The notes: generated from the sequence alone by a model not told the origin. Counted from the first letter of the stretch, positions 17,334-26,439 are shown. The stretch: 64,000 nt of DNA from Psychrobacillus mangrovi (GCF_037104765.1 NZ_JBAWSY010000001.1:310001-374000), one strand, 5' to 3'. Made by a program: numbers and translations.

Positions 17334-18629
17334 TTAAGGCATTTGTACGCGCTTTTTGTTATGTTGTGCGCTTTCCCGGGAAATATTTATTTTCCGGATT
17401 ATTCTTTCTCTCCTTTTATAAAGTTCTTGTTCTAAGCGTAGCTTTGATTGTGTTGATATACTATCGCTTAAAGAATCCATATACAAAGCACTTTTTGAGG
17501 TCATTTCTAGTGCTGACTCATAATCTTTTTGTTGATGCTCATACAATTTTGCCAATTCTATATAAACTTTTAAACGATATTTCCCGCTTATTTCCTTTAA
17601 AGATTCCTCAAAAGCCTGAATACTTTCCATAAATAACTTTTTACGTTTCAAGTGTAATCCTACGTACATATATGCAATACTTGCTTCTTGTTTTGGGAAA
17701 TGATCCACGACGAATTTAAACCAGTCAAAACTTACTTCAGTTGTTTTCAAGTCTTGAAACCATTTTCCGATATTCGTATAAGTTACGGAGGATTCAGCTA
17801 CTTCTTCTTTTTTAATCAATAAATCCACTGTAATTATATATAGCGTTACCAAAGATAAAATATCCCATTCATTATGTTTTAAAACTTTCATCAAATTGAC
17901 TGGATTCCCTGTCTTAACCGCGTCAAAATAAATAATAGGAGCAAGATGACCTGGTATATCTCCATTTCTTTGAAAACCTAACTTTTGTTCTTCGATTTGC
18001 TTTAATTTAAATCTTTCTAAATTACCTTTCCAAATACGTTTGGAAGTATGCATCAAGTCAATATGATCATGCTGTTTTAATTTTGGAAGCAAATTTCGAT
18101 TCATTGTCCATCTAGATATTAGTTGAGGCAGATCAAAGCTTTTTCCGTTATAAGTAATAATTGTTTGAGTATCTCTCCAAAAATCTAGTGAATATAAAAA
18201 TGCTGTTTCTTGACTTGGATCAGCAAGAACATATTGTTTCAATAAAAAACCATCTTTTGTTTTCGTTAGCACACCATTTAGAAAGATGAGTACACCTGTC
18301 CCTTTCAAACCAGTTGTTTCCGTATCATAAAAGGAATATTTATTATCTAAGGAAACTGTTAACGGATGATCTGGATAGTTATCCTGCATAAATTTGATTG
18401 AATCCGTTAATTTACTTAATACAATGTTTCCATGTATATGCTCATTCGAGTAAAAAGATTCTTTTACGAATAAAAAACCATGTTCGTTTTGAATTAGTTT
18501 AAGTCCATGCTGAATCCATTTCTCTGTGTAAAAAGGTAGCTTAAAGCTAGGTATTTCCTTTTTAATCTGTTCGGTCGAATTCTTTTTTACTAGACCTTTC
18601 AATTGTAACAACTTTTTTTCATAGGACAT
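17334..18629 (-). CDS. mrfB: MrfB (YprB) exonuclease of mitomycin repair
   Basis: This 431-residue protein has an RNase H-like DEDD exonuclease domain in the first half, with D102 and E104 in SFYDTETTG and later conserved acidic residues (NGKSFDLP; HNEWDILSL). The C-terminal third looks like TPR-type helices (PKQEASIAYMYVGLHLKRKK onward). In B. subtilis MrfB works with the helicase MrfA to remove mitomycin C adducts independently of UvrABC. It overlaps the end of mrfA by 11 bases, so the pair are coupled. The weak upstream site (GCAGGT) fits translation by coupling. Confidence 0.9.
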   Translation of the reverse strand: MSYEKKLLQLKGLVKKNSTEQIKKEIPSFKLPFYTEKWIQHGLKLIQNEHGFLFVKESFYSNEHIHGNIVLSKLTDSIKFMQDNYPDHPLTVSLDNKYSFYDTETTGLKGTGVLIFLNGVLTKTKDGFLLKQYVLADPSQETAFLYSLDFWRDTQTIITYNGKSFDLPQLISRWTMNRNLLPKLKQHDHIDLMHTSKRIWKGNLERFKLKQIEEQKLGFQRNGDIPGHLAPIIYFDAVKTGNPVNLMKVLKHNEWDILSLVTLYIITVDLLIKKEEVAESSVTYTNIGKWFQDLKTTEVSFDWFKFVVDHFPKQEASIAYMYVGLHLKRKKLFMESIQAFEESLKEISGKYRLKVYIELAKLYEHQQKDYESALEMTSKSALYMDSLSDSISTQSKLRLEQELYKRRERIIRKINISRESAQHNKKRVQMP

Positions 18630-20898
18630 TTTCTTTTACCTGCAAAAAGTATAGTAGTTTTAATACTTCTTTTTTCAAATTCAATTCTGCATCTTGTGCT
18701 CCGATACAGGCAGGACATCCATTATTACAAGAACAATTTGCTACTTGCTCCGTTACCTTTGGAACTAATTCATTCCACAAATCAAACATTCTTTCCGATA
18801 ACCCAATTCCACCAGGATAACTATCATAAATATAAAAAGTTGGTTTTTCCATATTTGTCGATTTCACTTGTGGAACGACATGAATATCCTTTGAATCACA
18901 ATGAATGAATAATGGTATAAAAGCATGCAATGCATATGCTGCTCCTGTCATTGCATCTGAAAGGAGCGCATCCGTCCAATCATCTGGTTTTTCAAAGCTA
19001 AACCAAGTAGAAGAAGTATGCAATTCTATTGGTGGCAAGTGAATTTTGCCTGATCCAATATTGTCATGAGTATCAAACTTAATTTTTTTAAAGATAGTTG
19101 GTTGCGCTAATACAATGATGTCTCCAAATTGCAGTGTTCCAACATTCGCTTCCTTGTCTTTATCCTCACTCAATACTTTTAACTCTATCGCAATGTTTGC
19201 GTCTGTGAAGTAATCAACGTCTACCTCTCTAACGAATGCTTTTTTCTCTTCCCAGTCTAGTTTTTCAACTTGAAATTGAGTTCCTTGGTGTAAATAAATT
19301 GCTTCCTCGTGGAGTAGAGTCATCGCACTATATTGATCCATTTCACCAATCACTCTAGTTTTTGTCGGAATGGACTGATCAATAATAATAACGTTTTCTT
19401 GAGAGGCAGAACGTAAACTTACATTGCTCGCCGGAAAACTTTCAGACATCCAATGCCATTTTTCAGCCGTTTTTAATAAAACGCCTTCTTCCTCCAAAAA
19501 TTCCAGTAACTCTTGAATTGAAAATTCTCCATATAAATCCATTGACGAAAAAGGCAACTCAAAAGCTGCACACTTCAAATGATCCATTAAAATAATCATA
19601 TTATCTGGATGAATTCGTACTTCTTCTGGAGATTGACCTAGAAAGTAAGAAGGATGATTTACCACGTATTGGTCGAGTGCAGTTGATTGAGCAACATAAA
19701 TAATAAGAGCCTCATCCTGCCTTCTTCCTGCTCTTCCTGCCTGTTGCCATGCACTTGCGATATTACCAGGATATCCTGTCATAATACACGCTTGTAATTG
19801 GCCAATATCTACCCCTAACTCTAAAGCATTCGTGCTTACTACTGTACGAATAATTCCGTCTCTTAAGCCTTTTTCAATTGTTCTTCTTTCAGAAGGTAAA
19901 TAACCTCCTCTGTATCCTCGAATAGATTGGTCGTTTATTTTTTTGCTAACTAGGCCTTGTAAATAAGTAACAAGCATTTCCACTCGAACTCTACTTTTTG
20001 CAAAAACAATTGTTTGAATTCCATTCACATATAATTCCTGTGCTAAATCCCTTACTTCTAATATTGCACTTCTTCTCACATTAAAGACCGGATGAATAAT
20101 TGGTGGATTATAAAACACAAAATGTTTCTTACCTGCAGGAGCACCATTTTCATCGATTAATGTATGCGAAGTATTTGTTAAAGATTCGGCAAGCTCTTTT
20201 GGATTTTTAATCGTAGCAGACGTACAAATAAACTGTGGCTGACTTCCGTAAAACTCACAAATCCTTTTTAACCTACGAATAACATGAGCAACATGACTAC
20301 CAAAAACACCTTTATATGTATGAATTTCATCGATAACTATATATTTTAAGTTCTCAAATAGAGATACCCATTTAGTATGATGTGGAAGAATTCCAGAATG
20401 GAGCATATCTGGATTTGTTAATACAATATGACCTGACTTTCTAATTTTCTGTCTAATACCAGGTTCTGTGTCTCCGTCATATGTATAACTTAAAATTTCC
20501 TCTTCACTAGCTTGAATAAGTGCATTTAAATCACTTTTTTGATCTTGTGCTAATGCTTTAGTTGGAAACAAGTAAATGGCTCGTGAGGTTGGATCGTCTA
20601 ATATGGACTGAAGAACAGGTAGGTGATAGCAAAGTGATTTTCCAGAAGCAGTAGGAGTTATGGTCGTATATGACTTACCAGAGGTTGCAGCGTCAAAAGC
20701 TTGTCTTTGGTGAATATATAATTGGTCTACTCCACGACTGACTAATGCTTTTTGTAAAGAAGGATGCATCTGATCTGGAAATGGAGCGTATTTCGCTTGC
20801 TTCTCAGCCGTAGTATGAACATGCACTATACGTGAGTTTCTATTTCCGTCTAACTTCCATTCATCTAATAATTGTTGAATGTTTTTTCGTTTATGCAT
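18619..20898 (-). CDS. mrfA: MrfA (YprA) DEAH-type repair helicase
   Basis: This 759-residue superfamily 2 helicase acts in mitomycin C repair with MrfB. Walker A is TPTASGKS (about 82-88), the Walker B box DEIH is about 190-193, and motif VI is QQAGRAGR. A C-terminal domain with four clustered cysteines (C722, C724, C728 and C731 in CSCNNGCPAC) should bind a metal, as in the B. subtilis protein. ATG 20898 is chosen over the ATG six bases upstream because TAGGAG then has normal spacing. It overlaps yppE by eight bases and mrfB by 11, giving a tight three-gene operon. Confidence 0.94.
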   Translation of the reverse strand: MHKRKNIQQLLDEWKLDGNRNSRIVHVHTTAEKQAKYAPFPDQMHPSLQKALVSRGVDQLYIHQRQAFDAATSGKSYTTITPTASGKSLCYHLPVLQSILDDPTSRAIYLFPTKALAQDQKSDLNALIQASEEEILSYTYDGDTEPGIRQKIRKSGHIVLTNPDMLHSGILPHHTKWVSLFENLKYIVIDEIHTYKGVFGSHVAHVIRRLKRICEFYGSQPQFICTSATIKNPKELAESLTNTSHTLIDENGAPAGKKHFVFYNPPIIHPVFNVRRSAILEVRDLAQELYVNGIQTIVFAKSRVRVEMLVTYLQGLVSKKINDQSIRGYRGGYLPSERRTIEKGLRDGIIRTVVSTNALELGVDIGQLQACIMTGYPGNIASAWQQAGRAGRRQDEALIIYVAQSTALDQYVVNHPSYFLGQSPEEVRIHPDNMIILMDHLKCAAFELPFSSMDLYGEFSIQELLEFLEEEGVLLKTAEKWHWMSESFPASNVSLRSASQENVIIIDQSIPTKTRVIGEMDQYSAMTLLHEEAIYLHQGTQFQVEKLDWEEKKAFVREVDVDYFTDANIAIELKVLSEDKDKEANVGTLQFGDIIVLAQPTIFKKIKFDTHDNIGSGKIHLPPIELHTSSTWFSFEKPDDWTDALLSDAMTGAAYALHAFIPLFIHCDSKDIHVVPQVKSTNMEKPTFYIYDSYPGGIGLSERMFDLWNELVPKVTEQVANCSCNNGCPACIGAQDAELNLKKEVLKLLYFLQVKENVL

Positions 20899-21259
20899 GT
20901 TCATCTCCTACTTCCTTAATTGCTTGAATAATTGTTTCTAAAGTATACTTTGATGAGTGTATGGACTTTAAAAATCTTTTTTTACTTGTGCCTTTATAGT
21001 AAGATTGCACAATAAATTGCTTCATGGATTCAAGTAAAGAGTCTATCTGACTAGGATGGACATACTTAGGTCGTTTTTCTTGAATCCATTTTCGAACTAG
21101 TTGTTCCCATTCTTGCAAAAGTTCATCTATTTGATATGCATGTGGTTTTACATCTTGAAAAAAGTCAGGTTCTTTATCTTCTTCTCGATAAGCTTCAAAA
21201 CGGATGATACAATCATCACATTCTTTTAATAGGTGTTTACTAAGATTTAATAGTGACAA
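20891..21259 (-). CDS. yppE: YppE family protein (DUF1798)
   Basis: This 122-residue, all-helical, charged cytoplasmic protein resembles B. subtilis YppE. Recognisable parts are CDDCIIRFEAYRE, EPDFFQDVKPH and KWIQEKRPKYVH, characteristic of this family. Its function is unknown. TTG 21259 is proposed as start because GCGAGGG lies six bases upstream; ATG codons at 21274 and 21265 lack a spaced site. It is the first gene of the yppE-mrfA-mrfB operon. A LexA-like sequence lies about 62 bases upstream. Confidence 0.82.
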   Translation of the reverse strand: MSLLNLSKHLLKECDDCIIRFEAYREEDKEPDFFQDVKPHAYQIDELLQEWEQLVRKWIQEKRPKYVHPSQIDSLLESMKQFIVQSYYKGTSKKRFLKSIHSSKYTLETIIQAIKEVGDEHA

Positions 21260-21320
21260 AGTCATCCCTCGCATTCTAGTAATAGTTTATCAAATATCCT
21301 AACTTTTTACTAGTTCTAAG

Positions 21321-21334
21321 CGAACATATATTCT
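21321..21334. promoter_or_regulatory. LexA-like box upstream of yppE-mrfA-mrfB
   Basis: CGAACATATATTCT agrees with the Bacillus SOS box CGAACRNRYGTTYG except at two positions. It lies in the 75-base gap before the yppE-mrfAB operon. A two-mismatch site may be weak or fortuitous, and no clear promoter hexamers were found beside it. Confidence 0.3.
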
Positions 21335-21490
21335 TTATAATTTATTTTCCATTTTTTCGATTTTTGCAAGCAAATGAAATGAGGACTGACTAAAATTTTC
21401 TTTAAATTTATCTTGCTCGTCGTGCAATCGACTTTCCAGTAAATACTCGAGCAATTCAAGTTGGTCTATTAATCGTTCAATTTTATTCAT
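21335..21490 (-). CDS. 51-residue charged helical protein of unknown function
   Basis: ATG 21490 is preceded by AAAGGGAGGAATTAAA, a very strong ribosome site. The 51-residue product is almost entirely amphipathic helix (MNKIERLIDQLELLEYLLES, then LHDEQDKFKENF, ending KIEKMENKL) with regular Leu/Ile spacing, so a coiled coil or small helical hairpin is likely. It has no membrane segment. B. subtilis has small genes (yppC, yppD, yppF) between yppE and recU, so this may be a positional counterpart, but no sequence identity is claimed. It is probably the first gene of the yppE operon. Confidence 0.65.
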   Translation of the reverse strand: MNKIERLIDQLELLEYLLESRLHDEQDKFKENFSQSSFHLLAKIEKMENKL

Positions 21491-21685
21491 TTTAATTCCT
21501 CCCTTTTTAAAGTATGTTCATTGTTTTTCCGAGAATACCTTCCCTCTCGACAAACGTTCTTTTCAACAGACAAAACTAGTGTACTATCGACAAAGTAACT
21601 TGGTTGTAACAGAAATGAAACTAAATATGACTGTTATTCGTCTAAGTAACTTGTGATAAACTAATAGCATAAAGAGGTGATCTGC

Positions 21686-22285
21686 TTGGCTATTCATTAT
21701 CCAAACGGTAAAGTATACACTCCCAAAAAAGAACCATTAAAAATTAAGAAAAAGGATTATTCTTTTAGTAATAGGGGTAAGACGTTAGAGGATGAGTTAA
21801 ATGATGCGAATGAATACTACCTTCTAAATGATTTAGCTGTCATATACAAAAAACCAATCCCTATACAAGTCGTTAGAGTAGAATATCCCAGTAGAAGTAG
21901 TGCTATGATTAAGGAAGCGTATTATAGAACTCCTTCTACAACAGATTTTAATGGTGTGTATCAAGGTAAATATATTGACTTTGAAGCAAAAGAAACGGAA
22001 AATAAAACAGCGTTTCCCTTAAAAAATGTACATGAACATCAAGTCAAACATATGAGAAGTGTAACTAAACAAAATGGCGTTTGTTTTTTACTCGTTCGTT
22101 TCTCGGCATTTGATCGTTATTTTTATTTACCTTTTGAACAATTAGAACTTTTTTGGGATAGAATGCTAACAGGTGGAAGAAAATCTATTGCTTTAAGTGA
22201 ATTTGAAGAGCATGCAATAGAGATTACTCCAAAATATGCACCAAGAATTGATTATTTAAAAATAGTTGATAACTTGAACGTATAA
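21686..22285 (+). CDS. recU: Holliday junction resolvase RecU
   Basis: This 199-residue homodimeric nuclease resolves Holliday junctions in recombination and chromosome segregation. The catalytic residues of the PD-(D/E)xK fold, D87, E100 and K102, are in TTDFNG and YIDFEAKET. The family stalk region (about 55-75) is present. The start is TTG 21686, giving MAIHYPNGK as in other RecU proteins; AAAGAGGTG is six bases upstream, and an in-frame GTG at 21677 is part of that site. It is 21 bases from ponA in the conserved recU-ponA operon and divergent from the yppE operon. Confidence 0.96.
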   Translation: MAIHYPNGKVYTPKKEPLKIKKKDYSFSNRGKTLEDELNDANEYYLLNDLAVIYKKPIPIQVVRVEYPSRSSAMIKEAYYRTPSTTDFNGVYQGKYIDFEAKETENKTAFPLKNVHEHQVKHMRSVTKQNGVCFLLVRFSAFDRYFYLPFEQLELFWDRMLTGGRKSIALSEFEEHAIEITPKYAPRIDYLKIVDNLNV

Positions 22286-22306
22286 ATTGAAAGTGAGGAG
22301 ACGTTT

Positions 22307-24967
22307 ATGAGTGAGCAAAAAAGAACTCGTGAACAACGAAGAAAAGAATTACAACAAAAAAAACAACCGAAGAAACCTATAAAATTATGGATAAAACGTA
22401 TTTTTATAGCGGTACTAGCTATAGGAATAGTAGGACTATTAGCGGGAGGATCCCTCTTCGCTTATTATGCAAGTTCTGCTCCTGAATTAGACGAAACATC
22501 TTTGAAAGATCCTATTAGCCCTAAACTTTTAGATGCGAATGGAGAAGTATTTGCTACGGTAGGTGCTGAAAGTAGAGAATATGTTCCCTATGATGAAATA
22601 CCGCAACAGATGGAAGACGCTATTTTAGCAACAGAAGATGTTCGCTTTTATGATCATATGGGAGTCGATTTCTTACGTTTAGGAAAAGCAGTATTAGCAA
22701 ACGTCACAAGCGGGTTTGGTTCTCAAGGTGCAAGTACATTAACACAACAAGTTATTAAAAACTCATTTTTAACAAATGAAAAAACATTAAAACGTAAGGC
22801 ACAAGAGGCATATCTTGCTATTCAATTAGAACGTAAGTATGAAAAAGAAGAAATATTCGAAATGTACTTTAATAAAATATTAATGTCTGGAAGAATATAT
22901 GGTTTCGGAACAGCATCCCAGTATTTCTATGGTAAGGAATTAAAGGATTTAACATTAGATCAATACGCAGTACTTGCGGGAATGCCACAGAGTCCTAATA
23001 ATTATAATCCTTTCAAAAATCCTGAACTTGCTGAAAAAAGACGTAACATTGTACTTCATTTAATGAATTTACATGGCAAAATTACAGAAGAAGAAATGAA
23101 AGCAGCACAAGCAGCTCCAGTTGAGGAAGGCTTACTACCTGAAGACCAACGTGTGGCAAATCAAGATTCTAAATATGATGCTTTTATTGATATTGTTTTA
23201 GATGAGTTAGAAAAGAATGGTGACGGAGATGCAATCTCTGAAGGTATTACGATTCATACAACTTTACAACCAGAAGCACAGCAGACAGTAGAAGCAACAC
23301 TTAACTCTGATAGGTTCCCTACAGAAAAAATTCAGTCTGCCGTTGCAGTCATTGATACAAAGACTGGTGCCATTGCTGCAGTTGGTGGTGGTAGAAACTA
23401 TGGTGCTGAACGTGGATTTAACTTTGCGCAAGATATGAATGTTCGCTCTCCTGGTTCTACAATCAAACCATTGCTCGAGTATGGTGCTGCTGTAGAGTTT
23501 TTAAATTGGTCCACTGGTCAGACAATAATTGATGAACAAATCAAATACACTGGTACTGACCAAGTAGTTCGAAACTTTGATGGGAAATATAAAGGCAATA
23601 TGACAATGCGCGAAGCGCTTTATAATTCTCGAAATGTACCTGCAGTTAAAACATTAAAAGAAGTTGGTACAAAAAATGCCAAAGAATTTATTAATCGTTT
23701 TGGAATCGATATCGGCGATGTAACGGAAAGTAGTGCGCTTGGTGGTACATCTAAGGCAATGACACCTATTCAAATGGCTGGAGCTTATGCAGCATTTGGT
23801 AATAACGGAATGCATACGAAACCGTACGCAATTAATAAAATCGTTTATCGTGATGGTAAAACAGAAAAAAATTATCGTCCTGATTCAAAACCTGTTATGA
23901 AAGATTCTACTGCCTTTATTGTGACAGATGTCCTTAGGGATGTATTAACGAAAGGTACTGGAAAACGGGCAGCTGTGAGTGGATTAGATATCGCCGGAAA
24001 ATCGGGAACATCTAACTACGACGCTAATCAAATGAAGGAATGGGATTTACCGAATAGCGCATTCCCAGACGTTTGGTTTGCTGGTTATACTACAAACTAT
24101 TCGATAGCTGTTTGGTCTGGATATCCTGATTTAAAAACGCCAATGACTACAAATGAGGAGCGTTATTTACCTCAAAATATTTTTAAAGAAGTAATGGCTA
24201 ATATCTCTAACGGAACAAATACAGAACGCTTTCAAAAACCAAGTTCTGTAGTAGAAGCAACAATTGAAGTTGGATCTGATCCTCTCCAATTAGCAAGTGA
24301 TTATACACCAGACAATTTAAAATCAACTGAACTATTCGTAAAAGGTACAGAACCAACTTCTGTATCGGAAGAATACAAGCAACTTGAGTTAAATGCTCCG
24401 TCTAATTTATCCGTAGATTATGATGAAATAACTTCAACTGCAACATTAGCATGGGATTTTGAAAAACCAGAAGAAATGGAAACAGATGTACAATTTGAAG
24501 TTTCAGTTGCGATTGATAATGGACCAAGTGAAGTTTTACAAACAACCAAGCAACAGGGATTAATCGTTCAAAGTTTGATACCTGGTAGTACGTATGTATT
24601 TTCTGTTACTGCAGTTTCAGAAGATGTTAGAAGTGAACCAGCTTCAATCTCACTAACACTCGATGCTGTGGAGGAAGAAAATCCAGAAGAAAATCCTTCA
24701 GACAATATAGATGAGAATGAAGGTAACGGTAACTGGAATGGAAACGGCAACGAGAATGGCAAAAATAACGAGAAAGATAAGGGTAAAGATAAGGGTAAAG
24801 ATAAGGGCAAAGATAATAAAGGGAACGGTAATGGCACCTCGGATGGTTCGGAAGATGGAACTAATTCCGAGGAGGACCAAACTGAAACAACACCTGGTGA
24901 TGGTCAGCAGGGAACAAACCCTGACGGCACTACAGATTCTGGAGAAGATTCCAGTACAACTCCATAA
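22307..24967 (+). CDS. ponA: Class A penicillin-binding protein 1A/1B
   Basis: This 886-residue bifunctional peptidoglycan synthase has a Lys/Arg-rich cytoplasmic N-terminus, a membrane anchor (about 31-53), a glycosyltransferase domain (about 75-250, EDVRFYDHMGVD and QGASTLTQQ) and a transpeptidase. The active serine is S384 of STIK, with SRN near 440 and KSGTS near 565. An extracellular fibronectin type III-like module (about 690-770) and a 100-residue disordered Gly/Asn/Asp/Lys tail follow. The tail includes a KDKG repeat encoded by near-identical 12-base units. The start ATG has GTGAGGAG upstream. It ends at a perfect terminator. Confidence 0.96.
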   Translation: MSEQKRTREQRRKELQQKKQPKKPIKLWIKRIFIAVLAIGIVGLLAGGSLFAYYASSAPELDETSLKDPISPKLLDANGEVFATVGAESREYVPYDEIPQQMEDAILATEDVRFYDHMGVDFLRLGKAVLANVTSGFGSQGASTLTQQVIKNSFLTNEKTLKRKAQEAYLAIQLERKYEKEEIFEMYFNKILMSGRIYGFGTASQYFYGKELKDLTLDQYAVLAGMPQSPNNYNPFKNPELAEKRRNIVLHLMNLHGKITEEEMKAAQAAPVEEGLLPEDQRVANQDSKYDAFIDIVLDELEKNGDGDAISEGITIHTTLQPEAQQTVEATLNSDRFPTEKIQSAVAVIDTKTGAIAAVGGGRNYGAERGFNFAQDMNVRSPGSTIKPLLEYGAAVEFLNWSTGQTIIDEQIKYTGTDQVVRNFDGKYKGNMTMREALYNSRNVPAVKTLKEVGTKNAKEFINRFGIDIGDVTESSALGGTSKAMTPIQMAGAYAAFGNNGMHTKPYAINKIVYRDGKTEKNYRPDSKPVMKDSTAFIVTDVLRDVLTKGTGKRAAVSGLDIAGKSGTSNYDANQMKEWDLPNSAFPDVWFAGYTTNYSIAVWSGYPDLKTPMTTNEERYLPQNIFKEVMANISNGTNTERFQKPSSVVEATIEVGSDPLQLASDYTPDNLKSTELFVKGTEPTSVSEEYKQLELNAPSNLSVDYDEITSTATLAWDFEKPEEMETDVQFEVSVAIDNGPSEVLQTTKQQGLIVQSLIPGSTYVFSVTAVSEDVRSEPASISLTLDAVEEENPEENPSDNIDENEGNGNWNGNGNENGKNNEKDKGKDKGKDKGKDNKGNGNGTSDGSEDGTNSEEDQTETTPGDGQQGTNPDGTTDSGEDSSTTP

Positions 24968-24974
24968 TAACCAA

Positions 24975-25007
24975 AAAACGAGTTATCCTAAATGGATAAC
25001 TCGTTTT
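24975..25007 (+). terminator. Rho-independent terminator of recU-ponA
   Basis: A perfect 14-bp stem (24975-24988 with 24994-25007, loop TAAAT) follows the ponA stop by seven bases. Confidence 0.88.
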
Positions 25008-25008
25008 A

Positions 25009-25265
25009 GACTGTAGACAAACTCGAAACTTATTTTTAGTATAGAATAGCTTAGTTCTTCCAAAGATTTACGCTGGCGAGCGCCGAGCCGCTCCTTAGCT
25101 ATATATCCTAAGGGGCACTGAAAATACTCTTCATATTATTTTTTAGCGAGTATGTAAACGATATTTGGTTCACATACTCGCTTTTTGTCTTGGCGCCGTT
25201 GATTTACGTTCCAGGCGGACGCTTTCCGGCTGGAGTCGCCGCCTTTCATTACAATCAACTATTGT
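25009..25265. repeat. Intergenic repeat segment between ponA and ypoC
   Basis: The 475-base gap 25008-25482 has no gene. It opens with GACTGTAGACAAACT at 25009-25023, also found at 47406 and in inverted form near 48252. It then holds a segment like GAGCGCCGAGCCGCTCC, and at 25199-25245 a stretch containing TTCCAGGCGGACGCTTTCC, which is the reverse complement of part of the element at 48014-48130. This sequence type is a dispersed intergenic repeat in many Bacillales. The rest, to about 25425, is AT-rich with no structure seen. Confidence 0.6.
25145..25187 (+). terminator. Terminator-like hairpin in the ponA-ypoC gap
   Basis: An 11-bp perfect stem (25145-25155 with 25172-25182) with a 16-base loop is followed by TTTTTG on the plus strand. 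It lies about 140 bases after the main ponA terminator and has no gene of its own. Confidence 0.55.
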
Positions 25266-25429
25266 AATTTGGTCTCGGTTACATCAACATTCGTCTCTTT
25301 ATACCACTTAATGTAAAATAACTATACTAAATAAGTTTTTCGCCAATTTAAGCGTTCTTTTTCATTCAGTTGGTTTTCAAGAACCCTCAATTTAAGTCAT
25401 ACATGGCGATTTAGATATAGATAAAGAAG

Positions 25430-25469
25430 CAAGGCACTTTCTGTTCAATTTTCAACAGAAAGTGCCTTG
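25430..25469 (-). terminator. Rho-independent terminator of dnaD-nth-ypoC
   Basis: A perfect 16-bp stem (25430-25445 with 25454-25469, loop of eight) lies 14 bases past the ypoC stop on the minus strand, although the T run beyond it is poor (TTCTTTATCT). Confidence 0.75.
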
Positions 25470-25482
25470 TTTATTCTTTTAA

Positions 25483-25785
25483 CTATTTATTTCCCATAAT
25501 TCTTTTCGCAGCAATTTTCTTTTTCACTTCTTTAAACAGCTCAGCAAGTTGACGAAATGCAGTATAATTTAATTTATTCTTTTGGATAAATTCAAAGCGT
25601 TCGGAAAAATTAATTAAATGAACTCCCTCTGTAACATTTATTATTTCTGTCAGAATCTGTATTCCTTGTTCCATGAAGATTATTCTTGAATCATCTTTTT
25701 CTTTAAAAAGCTGGACCAATTTTTCTTGTAACTGCTCCCACTCTTCGAATTTCCTCCCATAATCGAAACAATACCGTTTAGACAA
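25483..25785 (-). CDS. ypoC: YpoC family protein of unknown function
   Basis: This 100-residue protein lies directly downstream of nth with an eight-base overlap, the same position as B. subtilis ypoC. It is cytoplasmic and helical with many charged residues; features include KFEEWEQLQEKLVQLF, FSERFEFIQKNKLNYTAF and a Lys-rich tail. No enzymatic motif is seen and the role is unknown. The assignment rests mainly on conserved gene order. Coupling to nth by the overlap suggests coordinated expression with the base-excision repair enzyme. Confidence 0.75.
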   Translation of the reverse strand: MSKRYCFDYGRKFEEWEQLQEKLVQLFKEKDDSRIIFMEQGIQILTEIINVTEGVHLINFSERFEFIQKNKLNYTAFRQLAELFKEVKKKIAAKRIMGNK

Positions 25786-26428
25786 TTTTACTCATCCTTT
25801 TTTTCCCTTCACGACAAACAGCCAATAATGGGCATTCTGGGCAATTTGGATTTTGAGCCTTACAATGATAACGTCCAAAGAAAATTAGTTGATGATGTGC
25901 TTTTGACCACAATTCTATTGGAGTTTTCTTCATCAATGTCTCTTCTACTTGCAAGACAGAATCTTTCCATCTACACAAACCTAAGCGTTTTGTTACTCGT
26001 TCAACATGTGTATCCACTGCAATCGCTGGGATGTCAAAGGCGACAGACACAACAACATTTGCGGTTTTGCGGCCAACCCCTGGAAAAGTAGTCAATAGGT
26101 CCCTATTAGCTGGTACTTCTCCATCGTATAATTCTATCAATTGTTTACTCAATGCTTGAATGTTTTTTGCTTTATTACGATATAGACCAATTGATCGAAT
26201 ATCTGTTTGCAACTCCTCAATAGAAACTGCTAAATAATCTTCAGGTTTTTTATATTTTTGAAATAAAGTTTTTGTTACTTTATTTACTAATACATCTGTA
26301 CATTGTGCAGATAATAGTGTCGCAACAAGGAGTTCAAATGGATTTTCATGAACGAGCTCACAATGAGCATCAGGGAACATTCGTTCCATTTCGTCTAGGC
26401 AATAATGCCATTGTGCTTTCGTAAGCAA
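25778..26428 (-). CDS. nth: Endonuclease III (DNA glycosylase/AP lyase)
   Basis: This 216-residue base-excision repair enzyme removes oxidised pyrimidines and cleaves abasic sites. It shows the helix-hairpin-helix TFPGVGRKTANVV with the catalytic Lys, the catalytic Asp in AVDTHVERV, and the C-terminal 4Fe-4S ligands in C-x6-C-x2-C-x5-C (CKAQNPNCPECPLLAVC). The start is taken as TTG 26428, because AGGAGGGGG lies just upstream and begins right after the dnaD stop; the ATG at 26461 would lie inside dnaD and lengthen the protein beyond the family. The dnaD-nth pair matches B. subtilis. Confidence 0.95.
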   Translation of the reverse strand: MLTKAQWHYCLDEMERMFPDAHCELVHENPFELLVATLLSAQCTDVLVNKVTKTLFQKYKKPEDYLAVSIEELQTDIRSIGLYRNKAKNIQALSKQLIELYDGEVPANRDLLTTFPGVGRKTANVVVSVAFDIPAIAVDTHVERVTKRLGLCRWKDSVLQVEETLMKKTPIELWSKAHHQLIFFGRYHCKAQNPNCPECPLLAVCREGKKRMSKIV

Positions 26429-26439
26429 TTTTCCCCCTC

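Noticed and set aside
24568..25016. ORFs with long Leu/Pro/Phe or Lys/Ile repeats opposite and within ponA
   Set aside because: They are shadow frames of the low-complexity KDKG and Gly/Asn tail of PonA.
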